Origin: Chloroflexota bacterium
GTDB lineage: Bacteria; Chloroflexota; Dormibacteria; Dormibacterales; Dormibacteraceae
Direction of reading: 5' to 3'
Assembly: GCA_005881825.1 (NCBI GenBank)
Contig: VBEO01000053.1
Location: forward strand, 1 to 42,009
DNA: 42,009 nt
Notes under the pieces: model-generated
What the model saw: only the letters and a program-made list of their open reading frames with translations
What the model was told of the DNA's origin: nothing
Databases searched by the model: none
Made by a program: the position numbers and the translations under genes
In this document: in pieces, positions 36,709 to 42,009 of the stretch
Layout of the letters: each line of letters begins with the position of its first letter
Position numbering within the stretch: the first letter of the stretch is position 1

Positions 36709-37523
36709 TCGCCGACTTGGCGGCGGTGATCGATCGCGCCTACGAGGACGCGGCGGCCCTGGAGGACGCCGGCGTGCGCGAGGCCGTGGAGCGGACGATC
36801 GCCCTGCTCGACCGCGGCGAGGTGCGCAGCGCCGAGAAGCGCCCCGAGGGCTGGGTGGTCAACGATTGGGTGAAGAAGGCGATCCTCCTCTACTTCCGGC
36901 TGCGCGGGATGGAGACCATCGAGCTCGGACCCTTCGAGTACCGCGACAAGATCCCCCTCAAGCACGACCTGGAAGCGGCCAAAGTTCGGGTGGTGCCACC
37001 GGCGGTGGCGCGCTATGGATCGTTCCTCTCCGAAGGCGTGATCCAGATGCCGTCCTACGTCAACATCGGGGCCTGGGTGGGGCCGGGCACCATGGTCGAC
37101 ACCTGGGCCACCGTGGGATCCTGTGCCCAGATCGGCGCCCGCGTGCACCTGGCGGGAGGCGTCGGCATCGGCGGCGTGCTGGAGCCGGTGAACGCGCGGC
37201 CGGTCATCGTCGAGGACGACGCCTTCATCGGCTCGCGGGCCATCGTGACCGAGGGCGTGGTGGTGGGCGCGGGCGCCATCCTGGGCGCCAACGTGGTTCT
37301 GACCGCCTCCACTCCGGTGGTCGACGTGACCGGCAGCGAACCGGTGGAGCACCGGGGTGCGATCCCACCCAACGCCGTGGTGGTGCCCGGCACCCGCGTC
37401 AAGAAATTCCCGGCGGGCGAGTTCGGGGTGGCGACCGGCCTGATCATCGGCTGGCGCAGCGCGCGCCAGGAATCGCGGGTCTCCCTGAACGACGCGCTGC
37501 GCGAGTTCGGCGTGTCGGGCTAG
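36705..37523 (+). CDS. dapD: Tetrahydrodipicolinate N-succinyltransferase DapD, CTG start proposed
   Basis: Succinylates tetrahydrodipicolinate in DAP synthesis. The 272-aa protein has the helical N-terminal domain (AAVIDRAYEDAAALED, RPEGWVVNDWVKKAILLYFRL) and a left-handed beta-helix of hexapeptide repeats (VGPGTMVDTWATVGSCAQIG, VHLAGGVGIGGVLEP). CTG at 36705 overlaps the upstream TGA (CTGA) with GGAG 8 nt before it. TTG 36717 and GTG 36726 are alternatives, though they trim the N-terminus. Its TAG stop interlocks with the convergent lexA stop at CTAG. Confidence 0.93.
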   Translation: MIADLAAVIDRAYEDAAALEDAGVREAVERTIALLDRGEVRSAEKRPEGWVVNDWVKKAILLYFRLRGMETIELGPFEYRDKIPLKHDLEAAKVRVVPPAVARYGSFLSEGVIQMPSYVNIGAWVGPGTMVDTWATVGSCAQIGARVHLAGGVGIGGVLEPVNARPVIVEDDAFIGSRAIVTEGVVVGAGAILGANVVLTASTPVVDVTGSEPVEHRGAIPPNAVVVPGTRVKKFPAGEFGVATGLIIGWRSARQESRVSLNDALREFGVSG

Positions 37524-38134
37524 TTGAGGAACCTCATGACGCCTTTGACCAAGCCCACGACCTGGGCGTCCGGCGCCACTATCGGCTGGTAGTCCTCGTT
37601 CTCCGGCAGCAGCCGGATCTGGCCATTGCGCCTGTCCAGCCGCTTGCAGGTGGCCTCGCCCTCGACCATGGCCACGATGATCTGGCCGTTGTCGGCGCTG
37701 GGCTGCGGGCGCACCAGGACCAGGTCGCCGTCGAGGATGCCGGCGTTGACCATGGAGTCGCCGCGCACCTTGAGCAGGAACCAGCCCTCCTGGGCCAGGG
37801 ATTCGGAGATCAGGATGTGGTCTTCGATGTTCTGCTCGGCCAGGATCGGGGTGCCGGCCGCCACGTTGCCGACGAGCGGCAGCCGGACGGCTCCGCGCGC
37901 CGTCTCCTCTTCACGCGTGTCTTTGACCAGCTGGACGGTGCGCGACTTGCTGGGGTCGCGGTGGATGAGACCGCGCCGCTCCAGCTGGTTGAGATGGTTG
38001 TGCACGGTGGAGCTGGAGGACAGCCCGACCGCTTCTCCGATCTCACGGACGCTGGGCGGGTAGTTGCGGGTGCGGCTGACGTGCCGGATGTACTCGAGGA
38101 TCCGGGATTGCCGGTCGGACAGTTCTTCGTTCAA
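37520..38134 (-). CDS. lexA: SOS repressor LexA
   Basis: Represses DNA-damage genes until RecA filaments trigger self-cleavage. From the TTG at 38134 (AGGT-type ribosome site in CACGAGGTCGCAA) it has 204 aa. A winged helix (SVREIGEAVGLSSSSTVHNHLNQLE) is followed by the S24 peptidase domain with cleavage site A93-G94 in NVAAGTP, nucleophile S127 in RGDSMVNAG and K164 in GEATCKRL. The longer frame from 38185 would start within the promoter and is rejected. It is convergent with dapD (stops overlap by 4 nt) and divergent from a LysM gene. Confidence 0.95.
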   Translation of the reverse strand: MNEELSDRQSRILEYIRHVSRTRNYPPSVREIGEAVGLSSSSTVHNHLNQLERRGLIHRDPSKSRTVQLVKDTREEETARGAVRLPLVGNVAAGTPILAEQNIEDHILISESLAQEGWFLLKVRGDSMVNAGILDGDLVLVRPQPSADNGQIIVAMVEGEATCKRLDRRNGQIRLLPENEDYQPIVAPDAQVVGLVKGVMRFLN

Positions 38135-38176
38135 TTGCGACCTCGTGGAAAGTGCTGAGCTGATGAGGCGAGCCCA

Positions 38177-38205
38177 TCCTAGCACCGAACAAGTGATCGC
38201 GCAAA
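38177..38205 (-). promoter_or_regulatory. lexA promoter with LexA box
   Basis: On the minus strand TTGCGC, a 17-bp spacer and TAGGAT form the promoter. The spacer contains CGATCACTTGTTCG (plus-strand 38186-38199), one base from the CGAAC-N4-GTTCG box. The layout is the same as at recA, so autorepression is expected. Confidence 0.75.
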
Positions 38206-38243
38206 CCTTTGTTCGTGGTATGCTGCCTTCGAACAGATGTACG
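38202..38243 (+). promoter_or_regulatory. LysM-gene promoter with two LexA-like boxes
   Basis: An extended -10 TGGTATGCT (core 38219-38224) faces right. It is flanked by CAAACCTTTGTTCG (38202-38215) and CGAACAGATGTACG (38230-38243), each one mismatch from the palindromic box. The second covers the predicted transcription start and the LysM start codon. A transcript would be almost leaderless. Confidence 0.65.
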
Positions 38244-38500
38244 TTGCTCTGCGACGAGCCTGGCTTCTGGTGGTGGTCCTGCTGTTCCTGTCGTTCGCCG
38301 GCGCCAGGGCGGCCTGGGGCGCCACGCCCACGGCCTACTCAACGGTGACCGTGCGCTCGGGCGACACGGTGTGGTCGATCGCCGCCGCGCGCTATCCGGG
38401 CGCCGACACCAGGGAGAAGGTGGGGGAGATCCTGGCCGCCAACGACCTTCACGATGCGCTGCTCAGGCCCGGGCAGCACCTGCGGGTGCCCAGCAGCTAG
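38237..38500 (+). CDS. LysM-domain envelope protein, YneA-like, divergent from lexA
   Basis: An 87-aa protein: N-terminal signal/anchor (residues ~1-29, LRRAWLLVVVLLFLSFAGARAAWGA), then one LysM domain (VTVRSGDTVWSIAAARYPG...VGEILAANDLHDALLRPGQHLRVP) that binds peptidoglycan. A short signal-anchored LysM gene divergent from lexA with SOS boxes between them matches B. subtilis YneA, an SOS-induced division inhibitor; actinobacterial lexA regions have analogues. Function here is inferred from architecture and position, not from sequence identity. The ATG sits in a LexA-like box with no Shine-Dalgarno. Confidence 0.8.
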   Translation: MYVALRRAWLLVVVLLFLSFAGARAAWGATPTAYSTVTVRSGDTVWSIAAARYPGADTREKVGEILAANDLHDALLRPGQHLRVPSS

Positions 38501-38520
38501 CCGCTCGCTACCCTGGCCGG

Positions 38521-39195
38521 GTGCCGCTGCAGCTGGTCACCCGGACGGGCTGCCATCTATGCGAGCAAGCAGAGGCGCTCCTGCGGGCGCGGGATGCCGA
38601 ATTCGACGCCCTCGACGTCGATTCCGATGCCGAGCTCTCGCGCCTGTATGACTTTCGGGTCCCGGTTCTGCTGCGAGCCGGCCGGGTGCTCGTTGAGGGC
38701 AAGATCGACGGCCCCGCGCTGGACCGGGCCCTGCCTGCCGTCCAAGCAGCGGGACCTGAAGCGGCGCGCGAGGTGCACCGGCTGACACAGCTGGCCTTTG
38801 CGGGGTACGGCTGGCTGACGCCGCCCTCGGGCGCGCTCTCCGAGACCGAGGACGATGTGCGCCGGGACCTGCGGGAATCGGGCGGGGCCCTGGCGCGCCT
38901 GGACGGCGCACCCGTCGGCGCACTGCGTATGCGGACCGAACCCAAGGCGCTGTGGGTGCGCCGGGTGGCGGTCGATCCTGCCCAACAAGGCCTGGAGGTG
39001 GGCCGGGCGCTGATGCGCTGGGCCGAACGGCTGGCTTCGGCGCGCGGCCTGCCTGAGGTCCGGCTGGGAGTTCGCGCGCAGCTGCCGGGCAACCGCGCCT
39101 TCTACGAAAGGCTCGGCTATCGCGTGCTGCGCGCCCACCCGCGGCCCGGCAGTGATGAGGTGCACTGGCTGGAGATGGTGACATCGACTCGATAG
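38521..39195 (+). CDS. Fusion: glutaredoxin-like domain + GNAT acetyltransferase
   Basis: A 224-aa protein. Residues 1-75 are a thioredoxin-fold glutaredoxin-like (DUF836) domain with a CxxC site (C11/C14 in TGCHLCEQ), the cis-proline strand FRVPVLL and GKIDGPAL. From about residue 80 it is a GNAT N-acetyltransferase: the GALRM strand, then LWVRRVAVDPAQQGLEVGRALMRWAE (acetyl-CoA loop, slightly altered from QxxGxG/A) and GNRAFYERLGYR. The redox and acetyl-transfer partners are unknown. The GTG at 38521 lies 20 nt after the LysM stop. The joint near 38750-38770 lacks an obvious linker, so a deletion-made fusion is possible. Confidence 0.78.
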   Translation: MPLQLVTRTGCHLCEQAEALLRARDAEFDALDVDSDAELSRLYDFRVPVLLRAGRVLVEGKIDGPALDRALPAVQAAGPEAAREVHRLTQLAFAGYGWLTPPSGALSETEDDVRRDLRESGGALARLDGAPVGALRMRTEPKALWVRRVAVDPAQQGLEVGRALMRWAERLASARGLPEVRLGVRAQLPGNRAFYERLGYRVLRAHPRPGSDEVHWLEMVTSTR

Positions 39196-39202
39196 CGCCG
39201 AA

Positions 39203-39237
39203 CGTGGCAGTCCCGAGGGGTGAGACCGCCACGTTTC
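39203..39237. terminator. Stem-loop after the Grx-GNAT gene
   Basis: AACGTGGC and GCCACGTT form an 8-bp perfect stem around a 19-nt loop, 8 nt after the stop. It could end the rightward transcript. The rest of the 127-bp gap to 39323 shows nothing recognisable. Confidence 0.35.
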
Positions 39238-39322
39238 AGCCCGAAGAGGGAGTGGCCCACGCTGGGCTCAATGCTGTCGATAATGACCGTTTAGGAAAGC
39301 TAGGAGCTCGATCCCAGCTCGC

Positions 39323-39697
39323 TCAGGCCGCCAGCAGCTCGGCCGGGGCCTCCTCCAGGCCGCGCAGGAACATCAGCAGCGGCAGCGCCGAGTCCTGGAA
39401 GCGTTCCTGCAGCCAGCGCCGGTCTGCGGCCGGCCGCGCCAGCTCCGCCAGCACCGACTCCAGCAAGCGCAGCGTGCGCTCCACGTGGCGGTCCAGCACC
39501 GCCGCACCCGGAGCGCCGCCGGCCCCGGTCAGGTCGGCGCGCCAGGCGCCGCGCACGTCTTGGCTGAGTCCCAGCAGCCGGGCCCGGGCCGACCGGGCCA
39601 GCTCGCCGTCGGCGGGCGCCGCCGCCAGGCGCTCCACGTAGTCGGTGTGGACCCGGATCAGCCGTCGGAGCCGCATCTGCGTGGCCAGGGTACGCAT
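39323..39697 (-). CDS. Unrecognised 124-aa helical protein under a perfect SOS box
   Basis: I do not recognise this protein. From the ATG at 39697 it reads MRTLATQMRLRRLIRVHTDY and is Arg/Leu/Ala-rich, almost certainly all-helical, with no cysteines, no signal peptide and no membrane helix; a late segment DSALPLLMFLRGLEE is the most hydrophobic. A longer reading from 39739 would place the LexA box inside the gene, so the inner ATG is preferred. The upstream palindrome is identical to the recA box, which makes it a likely DNA-damage-inducible gene. It is downstream of the methyltransferase on the same strand but has its own promoter. Confidence 0.7.
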   Translation of the reverse strand: MRTLATQMRLRRLIRVHTDYVERLAAAPADGELARSARARLLGLSQDVRGAWRADLTGAGGAPGAAVLDRHVERTLRLLESVLAELARPAADRRWLQERFQDSALPLLMFLRGLEEAPAELLAA

Positions 39698-39703
39698 GTT
39701 CGC

Positions 39704-39739
39704 ATCGACATCATAGCGAACAGGTGTTCGAAAGCGCAA
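39704..39739 (-). promoter_or_regulatory. SOS-box promoter of the unknown gene
   Basis: On the minus strand, TTGCGC and TATGAT are separated by 18 bp holding CGAACACCTGTTCG (plus-strand CGAACAGGTGTTCG, 39717-39730). The box is identical to that of recA and in the same position relative to the promoter elements. The predicted transcript starts about 6-8 nt before the ATG at 39697. Confidence 0.82.
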
Positions 39740-39740
39740 G

Positions 39741-40367
39741 TCAAGGTGCCTTGCCCTCGATCAGGTTGAAGAAACCCAGGGCCCAGCGGTGGATCCAGAC
39801 CACCTCCACCCCGGCCGCGCGCACGATCTCGAGCGTGCGGCGGTTGAAGTGGTCGGCGTCCAGGCGCACGGTCAGGGGATTGATCAGGTCCTGCAGCGCC
39901 GCCAGCGGCCAGAGATGCGAGCGCACGTGCTCGAAGAAGACCAGCCTGGCCCCCGGCCGCGCCACCCGCAGGGCTTCGCGCACTGCGCGCAGGGGATCGG
40001 GCACCGTGCACAGCACCAGGCTGAAATTCACCGAGTCGAAGACGGCATCGGCGAAGGGCAGCGCCTGGGCGTCGTTCTCCACCAGCTCGACGACCAAACC
40101 GGCCTCGCTGGCCCGCCGCCGGCACAGCCCCAGCATCTCCCGCGAGAGATCCACCCCCACCAGGCGCAGCTCAGAACCGGCCGGGTAGTAGGGGAGCGAG
40201 AGCCCCGAACCGATGCCCACCTCAAGCACGCGCCCCTGCACGCTCTCCCCCACCTTGCGGCGCGCGTCGCGCGTCAAGCGATCCAGAAAGCCGATGCCGC
40301 GGTCGTAGCGCTCGGCGTTGCGGTTGTAGTTCTTGCGGATGCGGCGGAGTTCGCGCTCCGGGGTCAC
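39741..40367 (-). CDS. Class I SAM-dependent methyltransferase
   Basis: A 208-aa protein with the Rossmann-fold SAM-binding motif VLEVGIGSGLSLPYY, the acidic motif GVDLSREML, NDAQALPFADAVFD and SLVLCTVPDP. It resembles small UbiE/phospholipid-type methyltransferases of the Methyltransf_11 group; the substrate is unknown. The GTG at 40367 overlaps the stop of the TetR gene (GTGA), giving coupled translation; the start at 40391 would lie inside tetR. Its stop lies next to the SOS promoter of the following gene. Confidence 0.85.
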   Translation of the reverse strand: MTPERELRRIRKNYNRNAERYDRGIGFLDRLTRDARRKVGESVQGRVLEVGIGSGLSLPYYPAGSELRLVGVDLSREMLGLCRRRASEAGLVVELVENDAQALPFADAVFDSVNFSLVLCTVPDPLRAVREALRVARPGARLVFFEHVRSHLWPLAALQDLINPLTVRLDADHFNRRTLEIVRAAGVEVVWIHRWALGFFNLIEGKAP

Positions 40368-40960
40368 GTCTCCGGCGCGAAGATCGCGCACAAGCCCCGG
40401 ATCAAGGCCTCCAGGTCGACGTCGGGGTCGACCAGGAAGTGGGAGGTGGCCTCGTACACGGCACCCACCACGGCCCGGCCGAAGACTTCGGGATCGATGT
40501 CGCGATAGAAGGGGTCGGCCGCGCCGTGCGCCCGCACCTCAGCCTCCACGATGTGCGCGAAGCGGCCCAGCACCCGGTGCCGAGCTTCCTCCACGGCCAG
40601 GTTGACGCCCACCGACTCCACCAGCAGCAGGCGCGCCAGCTGGGCCCGGGCCATGCAGTAGCGCACGAAGTGCGCAATGCCCCGGCGCAGCCGGGCCCGG
40701 TGGTCGGCGCCCTCGGCGCTGAACTCGAAGACCTCGGCGATCAGGCCGCCGCCCTGCTCCTCCAGCAGGTCGCGGACGCAGTCCTCCTTGGAGGTCCAGA
40801 ACTCGTAGAAGGCCGACTTCGAGGTCCGGGCCGCGGCCACGATGTCGTCGACCGAGGTCTCGTTGAAGCCGTCACGCGCGAAGAGCTCCATGGCGGCCTC
40901 GACCAGGCGCTGCTTGCGGGCGCCCCGCCGCTCTTCCCGATTCCCCGCCACCGCTGCCAA
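40364..40960 (-). CDS. TetR-family transcriptional regulator
   Basis: A 198-aa regulator with an N-terminal TetR helix-turn-helix: RLVEAAMELFARDGFNETSVDDIVAAARTSKSAFYEFWTSKEDC. The helical ligand-binding half (GIAHFVRYCMARAQLARLLL) is of the kind common in lipid/fatty-acid regulators. The TTG at 40960 has AGGGG about 9 nt upstream, overlapping the acyl-CoA dehydrogenase stop. Coupled to the methyltransferase and downstream of the dehydrogenase, it may control this fatty-acid-linked operon; no operator was identified. Confidence 0.88.
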   Translation of the reverse strand: MAAVAGNREERRGARKQRLVEAAMELFARDGFNETSVDDIVAAARTSKSAFYEFWTSKEDCVRDLLEEQGGGLIAEVFEFSAEGADHRARLRRGIAHFVRYCMARAQLARLLLVESVGVNLAVEEARHRVLGRFAHIVEAEVRAHGAADPFYRDIDPEVFGRAVVGAVYEATSHFLVDPDVDLEALIRGLCAIFAPET

Positions 40961-40969
40961 AGGAAACCC

Positions 40970-42009
40970 CTAGTTGTTGGCCGCCAGCGTCCTCGAAATC
41001 ACCAGCCGCTGGATCTCCGACGTGCCCTCGAAGAGTGTGTAGATCTTGGCATCCCGGTGCCACTTCTCGACCGGGAACTCCCGGATGTAGCCGTAGCCGC
41101 CGCAGATCTGGATGGCCTGCTCGGTGACCTTGACCGCCACCTCGCCGGCCTTGAGCTTGGACATCGAGCCCTCGGCCTTCTTGAACTCACCGCCGTTGCG
41201 GCTTTCCCAGAGCGCCTTCCAGATCAGGGCGCGGGCGGCCTCGATCTCGGTAGCCATGTCGGCCAGCATGAAGGCGATGGCCTGGTTCTCGATGATCGGC
41301 CGCCCGAACTGCTTGCGCTCCTTGGCGTACTGGAGCGCGAACTCGAAGGCGGCGCGGGCGATGCCCAGCGCCTGGGCGGCCACCACCGGCCGGGTGCCTT
41401 CGAAGGTCTTCATGGCCACGTTGCCGCGCGAGGACTGGCCGCTGCGCGCCCGCTCCAGCTTGGCCTGCAGCTTCTCCTCGCCGCCCAGCAGGCATTCGGC
41501 CGGGACCTTGACGTCTTTGAGGATGACGGTCGCGGTGTGCGAGGCGCGGATCCCCATCTTCTTTTCCTTCTTGCCCTGGCTGAGTCCGGCCGTGCCCGGC
41601 GGCACCACGAAGGAGGCCTGGCCGCGGCTGCCCAGCTCGGGCTCGACCGATGCCACCACCACGTGCACGTCGGCGATGCCGCCGTTGGTGATGAAGACCT
41701 TCTCGCCGTTCAGCACCCAGCTGCCGTTCTGGCGCACGGCCCGCGTCTTGTAGGCCGAGACGTCGGAGCCGGCGTCGGCCTCGGTCGCGCAGAAAGCGCC
41801 CAGGGCCGGCTTGTCGGGGGTGCCGTAGCAGCGCGGGATCCACTCCGAGATCTGCTCGGGCGTGCCCTGGTTGAAGATGGCGGCCACCGGCAGGCCGGTG
41901 CCCTGGATGGCCAGCGCGATGCCGGCGCAGCCCCAGGTCAGCTCTTCGGCGACCAGGGCGGGCATGATCCCGGTGCCGTCCCCGAAGGTCTGGCCCAGGA
42001 ACTCGTGCG
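40970..42009 (-). CDS. Acyl-CoA dehydrogenase, 5' partial at the window edge
   Basis: FAD enzyme forming the alpha-beta double bond of acyl-CoA in fatty-acid oxidation. Visible: CATEADAGSDVSAYKTRA, NGEKVFITNGG, GIRASHTATVILKDVKVPAE and the C-terminal CGGYGYIREFPVEKWHRDAKIYTLFEGTSEIQRLVI. The catalytic-base glutamate corresponds to FEGTSEIQ. The gene runs off the right edge in frame (HEFLGQTFGDGTGIM precedes the first internal ATG), so the true start is outside. The stop is 9 nt before the tetR start, suggesting an operon. Confidence 0.93.
   Translation of the reverse strand, partial: HEFLGQTFGDGTGIMPALVAEELTWGCAGIALAIQGTGLPVAAIFNQGTPEQISEWIPRCYGTPDKPALGAFCATEADAGSDVSAYKTRAVRQNGSWVLNGEKVFITNGGIADVHVVVASVEPELGSRGQASFVVPPGTAGLSQGKKEKKMGIRASHTATVILKDVKVPAECLLGGEEKLQAKLERARSGQSSRGNVAMKTFEGTRPVVAAQALGIARAAFEFALQYAKERKQFGRPIIENQAIAFMLADMATEIEAARALIWKALWESRNGGEFKKAEGSMSKLKAGEVAVKVTEQAIQICGGYGYIREFPVEKWHRDAKIYTLFEGTSEIQRLVISRTLAANN

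Noticed and set aside
39698-39739. Start of the unknown SOS gene at 39739
   Set aside because: It would put the perfect LexA box and the -10 element inside the coding region; the ATG at 39697 is downstream of both.

Overview
The window is GC-rich, densely packed bacterial chromosome and is mostly core housekeeping. The gene order runs nrnA-truB-ribF ... rpsO-pnp ... dapB-asd-dapA-udg-rnj-ftsK-(rodZ-like)-pgsA/cinA-recA-recX-rny-ymdB-spoVS-miaB-mutS-mutL-miaA-hflX-dapC-dapD, followed by convergent lexA. RNase J, RNase Y, YmdB, SpoVS and a Gram-positive type LexA box (CGAAC-N4-GTTCG) point to a high-GC terrabacterial lineage. A Chloroflexota or Candidatus Dormibacterota-like soil bacterium is my best guess, probably from a metagenome assembly; this is inference.

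Layout. 1-2587: RNA and cofactor genes (nrnA, truB, ribF). 2625-7376: coupled operon glpB-like, AGPS-like flavoprotein, lipid kinase and gamma-glutamyltransferase. 7377-10147: palindrome-rich leader, rpsO, a long hairpin and pnp. 10200-13632 (minus strand): copper amine oxidase and an APC transporter, lying between pnp and dapB. 13686-16408: lysine/diaminopimelate genes. 16443-25474: UDG, RNase J, zinc-ribbon proteins, FtsK, RodZ-like, PgsA-CinA, RecA and RecX. 25596-37523: RNA turnover, tRNA modification, mismatch repair and more dap genes. 37520-39697: SOS cluster (lexA, a divergent LysM protein, a Grx-GNAT fusion and an unknown SOS-box gene). 39741-42009 (minus strand): methyltransferase, TetR regulator and acyl-CoA dehydrogenase.

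Two themes stand out. First, the SOS circuit is readable from sequence: the same 14-bp LexA palindrome sits between the -35 and -10 of recA and of an unrecognised 124-aa gene, and degenerate boxes fill the lexA/LysM intergenic region. That arrangement resembles B. subtilis lexA-yneA. Second, at least six otherwise well-conserved genes (ggt, pnp, copper amine oxidase, udg, mutS, mutL) lack an internal block of roughly 30-60 codons at a clean junction, and dapB lacks its N-terminus. Three of the junctions shift the frame. Since several of these genes are normally important or essential, collapsed assembly gaps are more likely than real loss, but the pattern needs read-level checking.

Translation is heavily coupled through NTGA stop/start overlaps. 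All four NTG codons appear to be used, including CTG at miaB, miaA, hflX and dapD. No tRNA, rRNA, CRISPR array or recognisable transposase was seen.
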